Below are positions 1 to 7,200 of a DNA stretch of 20,529 bases, in pieces (position 1 is the first letter of the stretch; every line of letters starts with the position of its first letter). Source of the DNA: JBBRUG01 sp038247995 (lineage in GTDB: Bacteria > Chloroflexota > Chloroflexia > Chloroflexales > Chloroflexaceae); contig JBBRUG010000069.1 of NCBI GenBank assembly GCA_038247995.1, positions 1-20,529 of the forward strand. Reading direction: 5' to 3'. The notes beneath the pieces were generated by a model, which saw only the letters and a program-made list of their open reading frames with translations, was not told the origin of the DNA and did not search any database. The position numbers and the translations under genes were made by a program.

Positions 1-1
1 G

Positions 2-238
2 ACCCGCTCCTGGACCGAAACCCAGATGCGCTTCTCGGAGAACTGGTTCGACACGCTGAAGAAGGCCGAGCCGACGATGCTTGCCCAAAACTGGGACATG
101 GCCCAGGCTCAGCAGATCATGGCTACCTGGCAGGAAGCCGCTCAGAAGGCGGTTGAGGCGCAGAACGAGTTCAGCAAGATGATGCTGAAGGCGAGCAATG
201 CGGCGGTAAACAGCACCACAACCACGGCGAAGAAGTAG
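2..238 (+). CDS. Phasin-like protein, C-terminal part (5' end outside window)
   Basis: The reading frame is open from base 2 to the TAA-less end at a TAG stop, so the gene begins outside the window; an internal Met lies at base 26. The visible 78 residues are helical and rich in Gln, Ala, Lys and Trp, with a pattern of amphipathic helix (W..A.....WQEAAQKAVEAQNEF) and a low-complexity Ser/Thr/Lys tail ending in AKK. This resembles the C-terminal part of phasins or of PhaE-type subunits, which coat polyhydroxyalkanoate granules; that is a resemblance by eye only, since no catalytic motif is available to test it. It ends six bases before a perfect hairpin and is convergent with the next gene. 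An unrelated coiled-coil protein is a fair alternative. Confidence 0.5.
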   Translation, partial: TRSWTETQMRFSENWFDTLKKAEPTMLAQNWDMAQAQQIMATWQEAAQKAVEAQNEFSKMMLKASNAAVNSTTTTAKK

Positions 239-244
239 GTTTTT

Positions 245-278
245 TAGCGCAGGGCGCACCAAGGCGCGCCCTGCGCTA
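245..278. terminator. Bidirectional hairpin between convergent genes
   Basis: A perfect 13-bp inverted repeat (TAGCGCAGGGCGC at 245-257 against 266-278) with an 8-nt loop fills almost the whole gap between two convergent stop codons. No U-tract follows it on either strand; on the plus strand a short T-run precedes the stem. Position and symmetry favour a shared terminator. Confidence 0.65.
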
Positions 279-281
279 TAG

Positions 282-1070
282 CTATTCGAAGCGGACGCGT
301 ACACTCCCCAGTTCACCCAGATCAGCCACCAGGGTATCCCCCGCCGCCGCCGGCACAACCGGCGTGAGCGTGCCGGTGAGCACCACCTGCCCCGCCCGCA
401 ACTGCTCGCCGTCATCGGCCAGACGATTGGCCAGCCAGGCCAGCGCCGCCGCCGGATGCCCCAGCACATTCGCCCCCGTGCCCTGTGCCGCTTCGACATC
501 GTTTTTGGTCAGCACCGCATGCACCGCCGCAAGATCAAGCGTGCGCGCCGCAATGTGCTGCACACCAAGTACATAGCGCGCCTGAAAAATGTTGTCGGCG
601 ATCATTTCGGGCATCTTCACGTCCCAATCACGCGTGCGCGTGTCGACAATCTCGAACGCAGCACACACGCTGGCAGCAGCATCCAGCGCTTGCTTAGGCG
701 TCACCCCCGGCCCAGCGAGATCCTTTTCCATGTGAAAGGCGATTTCGACCTCCACACGCGGGCTGATCAGCAGCGCCGTGGGGATGCTGCCGCCGTCGGG
801 CACTGCGCCATTGTCGAAGAGTACGCCATACGTCGGGCCGCTCAGCCCGAAGGCCGCCTGCGCCGGAGCGGTAGTAGCGCCCACCTTCCAACCTACCTGT
901 TGAATACCGCCGGCGAGCTTGCGGCGCACAAACTCGCGCTGCGCCGCGTACATCGCCGCTTCGCTTACCCCAGCCAGATCATCACGAATCGGCGCCACGG
1001 CCGTCGCAGCCGCCTCGGCCTCCAAATACAATGCGGCCAACCGGCCGATCGTTGTTTCGTCCAGAGTCAT
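282..1070 (-). CDS. 2-keto-4-pentenoate hydratase family protein (fumarylacetoacetate hydrolase superfamily)
   Basis: The 262-aa protein matches the MhpD/DmpH-type hydratase and decarboxylase family in length and sequence: VGWKVGATT near residue 62, a glycine-rich YGVLF segment, an acidic metal-site stretch (PRVEVEIAFH), and EIVDTR further on. Members of this family hydrate 2-hydroxypenta-2,4-dienoate or decarboxylate 4-oxalocrotonate in meta-cleavage of aromatics, using a divalent metal. The start chosen is the second of two adjacent ATG codons, because GGAGG (1076-1080, minus strand) lies 5 nt upstream; a longer form from 1115 has no such site. No other aromatic-degradation gene is nearby, so the actual substrate is unknown. 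It lies 81 bp downstream of the ABC exporter on the same strand, with a palindrome between, and may have its own promoter. Confidence 0.87.
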   Translation of the reverse strand: MTLDETTIGRLAALYLEAEAAATAVAPIRDDLAGVSEAAMYAAQREFVRRKLAGGIQQVGWKVGATTAPAQAAFGLSGPTYGVLFDNGAVPDGGSIPTALLISPRVEVEIAFHMEKDLAGPGVTPKQALDAAASVCAAFEIVDTRTRDWDVKMPEMIADNIFQARYVLGVQHIAARTLDLAAVHAVLTKNDVEAAQGTGANVLGHPAAALAWLANRLADDGEQLRAGQVVLTGTLTPVVPAAAGDTLVADLGELGSVRVRFE

Positions 1071-1102
1071 CATTGCCTCCTGTACACGATCACGTCCGGT
1101 TA

Positions 1103-1108
1103 TTCTAC
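1103..1108 (-). promoter_or_regulatory. Possible -10 box of the hydratase gene
   Basis: The minus strand reads TAGAAT here, one mismatch from TATAAT, 32 nt upstream of the chosen start. No convincing -35 element is seen at 16-18 bp, so this is a weak call. Confidence 0.25.
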
Positions 1109-1119
1109 CCGACACGCGA

Positions 1120-1150
1120 CGTAGGGTCGAAGCTCCGCTGCGGTCCTACG
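1120..1150. terminator. Hairpin between exporter and hydratase genes
   Basis: CGTAGG at 1120-1125 pairs with CCTACG at 1145-1150, extended by two G-T wobble pairs. It begins two bases beyond the exporter stop codon on the minus strand, so it may terminate that transcript. No U-tract follows. It could instead be a member of the dispersed palindromes seen elsewhere in the window. Confidence 0.4.
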
Positions 1151-1151
1151 C

Positions 1152-3017
1152 CTACCGATACCCCTCGGCCTGCAAATTGAACAGGCGCGCATAGGTGCCG
1201 TCAAGTTCCAGCAGTTCGCCATGCGTGCCGAGTTCGGTGAGCCGCCCGCCTTCGATCACTACGATCCGGTCGGCCATGCGCACCGTGGAGAAGCGGTGGC
1301 TGATCAGTAGCGCGATCCGACCTGCCGTCAGGTCGCGGAAGCGCTGGAAGATCTCGTACTCGCGTTCGGCGTCGAGGGCCGCCGTCGGTTCGTCGAGCAC
1401 GAGCACTTCGCTGTCGCGCATGAAGGCGCGGCCCAGCGCGATCTTCTGCCACTGCCCGCCCGAAAGCTCGGCGCCCTTCTCGAACCAGCGCCCGAGCAGC
1501 GTATCGTAGCCTTGCGGCAAACTTTCCACCACTTCATCGGCGCCGCCGCGCTCGGCCGCCGCCAGAATCCGCGCTTCGTCGGCGAGATCTTTGATCTGGC
1601 CGAAGCCGATATTCTCGCGGGCCGAAACCTGGTAGCGCACAAAGTCCTGAAAGATCACGCCAATGCTCAGGCGCAAATCTTCCAGATCGTAGTCACGCAG
1701 ATCGATGCCGTCGAGCAGAATCTGGCCTTCGGTTGGATCGTAGAGCCGGGTGAGCAGTTTGATCAGCGTCGTCTTGCCGGCGCCGTTCGCACCCACCAGG
1801 GCCACCTTTTCGTCGGGCAGAATCGTCAGGTTCAGCCCGCGCAGCGCCCAATCTTCCCGATCAGGATACCGAAAACCTACATTGCGAAACTCGATTCCCT
1901 GCTGGATCGGGCGCGGCACTTTGCGCCCACTGCCGCGATCCATTTGCGGGGTCAGATCGAGAAAGCCGAACAGGTTCTCCATAAACAAGCCGGCTTCAAA
2001 GAGCTGGTTCAAGTTGTAGAACAGCCCCTGGAAGGTACTCTGGCTCTGGCGAAACAGCGTGAGGTAAAAGGTCATATCGCCAATGGTGATCGTGCCGGCT
2101 ACGGTGCGCAACACAATCCAGGCGTATGCGCCATAATAGCTCATGCTGGCCAGCACGCCCCAGAGCATGCTGATCAGCGAGCGCCGCCGCGCGAGTGCCG
2201 TGTCTTCCGCATAAAACTTCCAGAACAGCTCCTGATAGCGCTGCAGCAACGGCTCACCCAGGCCGAAGAGCTTGATCTCTTTGACCGTGCTGTCAACAGT
2301 GAGCAGGTGTTCGAGGTAACTCATCCGCCGCGACTCAGGCGTGCGCCAGGTGAGTAAGCGGAACTGTAGCCGGCTGAAGTGCGTTTGGGCCAGGAAGGCC
2401 GGGATTGTTGCGCCGAACAGCACCAGCGCCACCAGTGGGCTGAAGGTGAACAAACCCACGGCAAACGAGGCAAGCGTCAGCGCATTCTGCACCAGATTGA
2501 AGCTGGTGTTGATCATCTGCAAGGCGCGGAAATTGGCCTCGCGGCGTGCATTCTGGAGCTTATCGTAGAACTGCGCATCCTCGAAATAATGGAGATCGAG
2601 CGTCAGCGCCTTACGAATGATCGCGGTGTTGATCTGGTTGCCCAGGCGCGCATTGAGAATATGCTCAATCAACGAACGACCCTGGGTCAACGCGGCGCCG
2701 ATCGTGATCAGCGCAAACTCGATCAGTAGATACGGCAGCGTTGCGCGCAGACCGAATTCCACCCCGAGGTTATTGGTAACGGTGTTGACAACTTCATCAA
2801 CGATCAGCTTGGCCACGTAGGCCTGCGAGATCGGCAGGATCGCACTAATCACCGTGATCAGACCCATCAGGATCGTGCCGGTACGGTCGGCTTCCCAGAC
2901 TAAGGCAAAGGCCCGGGGGACATTCCGAAAGGCTGAGCGGGCTTCGTTCAGGCGCTCGCGCCAACTCTTCGGCTCTTCAGGTGCAGCTCCGTGTGAGCCG
3001 CCACGACGTAGGGACAT
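1152..3017 (-). CDS. ABC transporter, fused permease and ATP-binding domains (exporter type)
   Basis: This 621-aa protein is a half-transporter of the MsbA/MdlB type: an N-terminal six-helix transmembrane domain (about residues 30-340) followed by a nucleotide-binding domain. In the latter I see Walker A GANGAGKT (409-416), signature LSGGQ (518-522), Walker B ending LDEP with Glu543, and the H-loop His574. The family exports lipids, peptides or drugs as a dimer; this one gives no clue to its substrate and has no visible partner half, so a homodimer is likely. The start at 3017 is preferred over an upstream ATG at 3056 because AAAGGA lies 7 nt before it. The 469-bp gap upstream holds its promoter region. 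Confidence 0.93.
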   Translation of the reverse strand: MSLRRGGSHGAAPEEPKSWRERLNEARSAFRNVPRAFALVWEADRTGTILMGLITVISAILPISQAYVAKLIVDEVVNTVTNNLGVEFGLRATLPYLLIEFALITIGAALTQGRSLIEHILNARLGNQINTAIIRKALTLDLHYFEDAQFYDKLQNARREANFRALQMINTSFNLVQNALTLASFAVGLFTFSPLVALVLFGATIPAFLAQTHFSRLQFRLLTWRTPESRRMSYLEHLLTVDSTVKEIKLFGLGEPLLQRYQELFWKFYAEDTALARRRSLISMLWGVLASMSYYGAYAWIVLRTVAGTITIGDMTFYLTLFRQSQSTFQGLFYNLNQLFEAGLFMENLFGFLDLTPQMDRGSGRKVPRPIQQGIEFRNVGFRYPDREDWALRGLNLTILPDEKVALVGANGAGKTTLIKLLTRLYDPTEGQILLDGIDLRDYDLEDLRLSIGVIFQDFVRYQVSARENIGFGQIKDLADEARILAAAERGGADEVVESLPQGYDTLLGRWFEKGAELSGGQWQKIALGRAFMRDSEVLVLDEPTAALDAEREYEIFQRFRDLTAGRIALLISHRFSTVRMADRIVVIEGGRLTELGTHGELLELDGTYARLFNLQAEGYR

Positions 3018-3126
3018 AGCGTTCCTTTCTGCGCCCGGGCTACGGGCGACATACATTACTTACGGCGAGCCAGGCATACATCGGCGCGCATACGAAAACG
3101 GATCTGAGTAACGGACATACCCAAAT

Positions 3127-3148
3127 ACACCGATCAGATCATCGGTGT
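3127..3148. promoter_or_regulatory. Operator-like inverted repeat upstream of the exporter
   Basis: ACACCGAT (3127-3134) and ATCGGTGT (3141-3148) form a perfect 8-bp inverted repeat around a 6-bp spacer. Such a dyad 110 bp before an exporter start could bind a dimeric repressor or form a leader hairpin. No regulator gene is adjacent, so this rests on symmetry alone. Confidence 0.35.
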
Positions 3149-3201
3149 TGGTTCGTCACTACATATCCATCAGCGCAAAAAAGCGGGGCGAGGCATGCAG
3201 A

Positions 3202-3230
3202 TCGACCGCAAGTTACCATAATAGTATACT
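3202..3230 (+). promoter_or_regulatory. Putative promoter for the DUF4126 gene, with a minus-strand box overlapping
   Basis: TCGACC and TATACT are separated by 17 bp, giving four of six and five of six matches to the sigma-70 consensus, and would produce a leader of about 250 nt. The same spot on the minus strand reads TATTAT and TATACT, which could serve the exporter instead. The two directions cannot be told apart by eye. Confidence 0.3.
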
Positions 3231-3486
3231 GCGCACTGGAGCAAAACGGATCAGGCTTATGAATGATCTCGTGAGGGCGGTATAGGCAAAGCACAAAGCG
3301 CGAAGCGTATTGCAGCGCGCACCCGCCCCCGTACAGAGCCGCCCGCGCAGAGCAGTTCTGAACCGGAAGCGGCGTGCCGGGTTCGTGCAACCTTTGCCGA
3401 CGAAAAAGCGTACAATAAGCGCATAATGCTATACGAGTTCTTTTTGCCTTGTGCATTTTACCTTTTGCATTGAACCTGGAGGGTTC

Positions 3487-4071
3487 ATGGCCGCATTAAT
3501 CACCTTTATTACCGGGCTTGGGCTCTCCACAGCGGCAGGGCTCAATGCGTACTTGCCGCTGCTCACCATCGGTATCTTCGGCCGCCTGGGCTGGATCGAC
3601 CTGGCCGGGCCGTTTGAACTGCTGCAGCATCCAATCACATTGATCATCGTCGCAATCCTGGCCGTCGCCGATTTTGTGGGCGATAAGATTCCCGCCGTCG
3701 ACTCGGTGTTGCACGCCGCGGGCATGGTCATCGGCCCGGTCGCCGGCGCGATTCTGGCCCTCGCCGCCGCCGGTGGTACCGAATCGATCAACCCGATGCT
3801 TACTGCGGCCGCCGGCATCATCGCCGCCGGAGCGACGCATGCCGCCCGCGCTACGGTGCGCCCGATGTTCACCGCCGCTACCGCCGGCACGGCCAACCCG
3901 GTCGTCAGTCTCGTCGAAGACGGCGCCGCGCTCACGATCACGCTGCTGGCGATCTTTGTCCCCATCCTCGCGATTATCCTGCTCGTCATCCTGGGCATCG
4001 TATTCTTCCGCTTCTTCCGCCGCTCCACGAATGTCTGGAACAAAAAAGAGCGCGTGAACGGTCGGCGCTAA
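3487..4071 (+). CDS. DUF4126 family membrane protein
   Basis: The 194-aa protein is strongly hydrophobic, with about four or five membrane segments and a basic C-terminal tail (RFFRRS...KKERVNGRR). It opens with GLGLSTAAGLNAYLPLL, the characteristic start of the DUF4126 family, and carries the glycine/alanine-rich repeats typical of it. The function of this family is not known to me. The start at 3487 follows GGAGG by 3 nt; an in-frame ATG at 3451 lacks a ribosome site. The gene stands alone, divergent from the exporter and 168 bp before the next gene, and is followed by a dispersed palindromic repeat. Confidence 0.85.
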   Translation: MAALITFITGLGLSTAAGLNAYLPLLTIGIFGRLGWIDLAGPFELLQHPITLIIVAILAVADFVGDKIPAVDSVLHAAGMVIGPVAGAILALAAAGGTESINPMLTAAAGIIAAGATHAARATVRPMFTAATAGTANPVVSLVEDGAALTITLLAIFVPILAIILLVILGIVFFRFFRRSTNVWNKKERVNGRR

Positions 4072-4086
4072 GGACGCAGCGCCGCG

Positions 4087-4105
4087 CCCTGAGCCTGTCG
4101 AAGGG
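4087..4105. repeat. REP-like dispersed palindrome
   Basis: CCCTGAGCCTGTCGAAGGG is an imperfect palindrome that I recognise, in this orientation or its complement, as a short sequence recurring in intergenic DNA of many high-GC bacteria. It sits 15 nt after the DUF4126 stop codon and might also serve as its terminator. A second related piece (CCCTGAGCGAGCGAGG, 4132-4147) follows. Recognition is from memory. Confidence 0.55.
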
Positions 4106-4221
4106 CCGCGTTCCGCCCAGGATCACTGCAACCCTGAGCGAGCGAGGTCCCTGAATGCAGGCGAACGCTGGTTCCGTGCGCTCACGCCCTCACGTACTTA
4201 CACGCTCAGTGATCCAAAATC

Positions 4222-4230
4222 TGCTATACT
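4222..4230 (+). promoter_or_regulatory. Extended -10 promoter, near-leaderless start of the GH-Wzy gene
   Basis: TGCTATACT is an extended -10 element (TGn plus TATACT). Only 9 bp separate it from the ATG at 4240, so transcription would begin about 3 nt before the start codon. No Shine-Dalgarno sequence is present, consistent with leaderless or near-leaderless translation. The same nonamer precedes two other genes in the window. No good -35 box is seen. Confidence 0.55.
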
Positions 4231-4239
4231 GGCCCGGCG

Positions 4240-7200
4240 ATGAAAGCCCTGCTTGCTCTACGCCGCGCCAGGTTGGCGTTCCTGCTGCTATTGAACCTGT
4301 CCTTGCTGGCCCTGTTGGCCGGTATGGTCTGGTTCGATAACGCGGCCAATCGTGGCATTACCTTCCAGCCCGACCCAGCGCCCATCCCCGGTGCGCGTGG
4401 CCCCGTCCTCGGCGTCAACCTCTTCAATATTCACCTCGAACCCGACCCGGCCGCTGTCCAGCGTTCGTTTGCGTTAGCGCGCGATCTCGGTGCGCAATAC
4501 GCTCGCATGCAGGTGCCCTGGGACGATATCGAGATCCACGCTCGCGGCGATTTTGCCGATCGGCGCAATATCGAAGCTGTCGGCATCGTAGACGCCTGGG
4601 CCAAGTACGATCGGCTCGTCGCTGAAGCCAATGCCGCCGAGGTGCAACTGATTATGCGCCTGGAGCGCCCGCCGGATTGGGCCAGGCCGCAATTCATCGC
4701 CCATCCCGCGTTCCAAGCCGGCATTCTGGAAGACGGCAACTCCACCGGCCCGCCCGACAATCTGGCCGATTACGCCAACTTCGTGCGCACAGTGGTCGAG
4801 CGCTACGACGGCGATGGCACTGCCGATGCGCCGGGTAGCCCGCTTGTGCGCCACTTCCAAATCTGGAACGAGCCAAACCTCAAGAACGAGTGGAACTGGC
4901 AGACGCCGCGCCCCGAGGATTTTGTCGAACTGCTGCGGGTCGGCGCAACCGCCGCCCGTGAAGCCAGCCCTGAGGCCGTGCTGCTCTTCCCCGGCCTCGC
5001 CCCTACCGACGGCCTCGACTCTCGCGCCCCAATGACCGAACTGGAATATCTTGATCGGGTCTATCAGGCCGATGGCGCGGCCTACTTCGACGTGATGGCC
5101 GCCCAGAGCTACGGCCTCGGTCAGCCGCCGAGCGAGCATCGTTATGTATTTCTGCGCAATCGGGGTAACTGGAACTGGCGTCAGCCGATTGATACGCGCA
5201 ACGATGTCAGCCGCGTCGTGCTGCTGCGCGAAGTGATGGAGCGCAACGGCGATGCGGCGACACCGGTCTGGGTGACTGAGTTCGGCTGGAATGCCGCCCC
5301 CGACAGCATCCCGCCCGAGCGCCGGTTCACCTGGGGCGAGCCGGTGAGCGAAGAGCGCAAGGGCGCCTACCTGGTGGGCCAGATCGAACGCGCACACCAG
5401 GAATGGCCCTGGATGGGCGTGATGAACGTCTGGATGCTGCGCTACGGCGGTTATGCCGCACCCGATCCTGCCGACCCAACGCCCTACTTTGCGCTGGTTG
5501 GCCGTGACGATTGGCAGCCTTTGCCGTCGTTCACAGCGCTCCAGAATTTCACTGCCCAACCGGCCATTGCCGGTGTCGGCGCCTTCACGCTTGAGCATCC
5601 GGCCGTCGAGCAACTACCCGACGGCCTGCGCATCCGTTTTGAGGGCGCGCAGATCACGCTCGTCGGCGGGCTGGCGGGCGACATCCAGCCGACACTCAAC
5701 GGCCAACCAACCAGCCTGCTGCGCGACGGGCTGGAAAATCGTCAGACGCTGAGCACGCCGCGCCTGGCCAATGGCGTCCACACGCTCGAAGTGCGCGGCG
5801 CACCGCTGCCCGAGTGGTTCATCGTGGAGCGCGCCCGGCCCTGGGGCGCATTCTGGGATTACGGCCCGTTTGTGCTGCTGCTCGCCCTCGCTGTGAGCGG
5901 CGCCGCCACCACCCAGACGCTCTTTCCGCTGCTCGATGACCTGCGCGGGCGCTGGGTAACCCAGGCCACGCCGGGTCTGCGTGCCGCCGTTGTGCTGCTC
6001 CTGATGGGTCTAGCGCTGGTTGTTGCCTACCGGATCAGCCCTGCTCTGCCCGTAACCCTGCTTGGCCTACTCGCCTTCGGCCTATTGGCACTCTGGCGGC
6101 CCGATCTGGCCTTGTTATATGTGCCGCTCACCGTGCCGCTCTACTTCATGCCCAAAGCAATCTTCGACGAGCGCTTCGGCCTCCGCCCTGAAGGTATCGC
6201 CCTGCCCCTACACGAACTAGTGCTGATCAGCGTGCTCGGCGCGACAATCGTACGCTGGGGCGGGGCGCAGATGATGAGAGGGGCGGGGACACGCGGACAC
6301 GCGGACACGCGGACACCGGACGGGGTTCGCGGTTCTCAGCCTGCGCCTATCGCCTATCGGCTATCGGCTATCGGCTATCGCCTGGCCCCCCTCGCCCTCT
6401 TCATCCTCGCCGGCCTCTGGGGCCTGCTGATCGCCGCCGAGCGCGGCCCAGCCCTACGCGAGTTTCGCTGGATGATCGTCGGGCCGCTGCTGTTCTACGC
6501 GCTGATCCGTTTCCAGCAGACCTATGCGCCCCGTGAGACGACGGCGCTGCGCCTACTCTTGCCGGCCTTCTTGCTCAGCGGCGCACTCGTCGGACTGATC
6601 GGCATCCTGCAATTCCTCGGGCTTAACCTCGTGCCGTTCATCGGGCAGAAAGTCGGCTTCAGCGACGATAGCATCTTCGTCGAGGGTGTGCGCCGGGTGA
6701 GCAGCGTCTACGGCCACCCGAATAACCTGGGTCTGTTCATGGGCCGCGTCTGGCCGATCGCTGCGGCGCTGGCAGTGGGTGCATGGGTGGGACGCAGGGA
6801 CACGGGGACACGCGGACACGGGGGCACGCGGACACGCGGACACGCGGACACGCGGACACTAACGACCGAAGACCAAAGACCAAAGACCACCGAGCTTGTC
6901 CGTCGTCTGTCGTCCGTCGTCCTTCATCCTTCATCCTTCATCCTTCATCCTTCATCCTTCATCCTTCATCCTTCATCCTTCATCCTTCATCCTTCATCCT
7001 TCATCTACCGTCCGTCATCAGCTAGCTTGCCCCTGGTCTTCTGCGCCATCTGCGCTTTGCTCAGCCTCGGCGGCCTGCTGGTCAGCTTCTCACGCGGGGC
7101 CTACCTTGGCGCAGGCGCGGCCACGCTGCTAATCGGCGTCTGCCTCGCACCCAACGATTTCTGGCGCTCGCGGCGCGTCCGCATCGCCCTAGCGAGCCTC

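Larger units (their letters stand above)
3018..3486. other. Divergent intergenic region between exporter and DUF4126 genes
   Basis: This 469-bp stretch has no credible gene; a 105-codon minus-strand reading frame in it shows no recognisable protein pattern. It is more AT-rich in places than the genes around it and must contain the promoters for both divergent genes. I see an operator-like inverted repeat (3127-3148), overlapping promoter-like boxes (3202-3230) and, for the plus-strand gene, a good ribosome site (GGAGG, 3479-3483). Confidence 0.6.

Noticed and set aside
456..1124. 222-codon plus-strand reading frame opposite the hydratase gene
   Set aside because: Its peptide has no recognisable pattern, while the minus-strand frame matches a known family with a good ribosome site.
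1512..2357. 281-codon plus-strand reading frame opposite the ABC exporter
   Set aside because: Shadow of the exporter's codon pattern; all ABC motifs are on the minus strand.
3139..3456. 105-codon minus-strand reading frame in the divergent gap
   Set aside because: Cys- and Arg-rich peptide without pattern, no ribosome site, and it overlaps likely promoter elements.
4474..5613. 379-codon minus-strand reading frame within the GH-Wzy gene
   Set aside because: No family pattern; the opposite strand carries clear WNEPN and TEFGWN active-site motifs.
6898..7016. Regular repeat array resembling a CRISPR array
   Set aside because: Units are 7 bp with no spacers, lie within a coding sequence, and no cas gene is near.
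6783..7132. Reading frames in the other two plus frames across the repeat block, with the same HPSSFIL peptide
   Set aside because: They are open only because a heptamer array gives the same 7-residue peptide in every frame; the long GH-Wzy frame explains the region.
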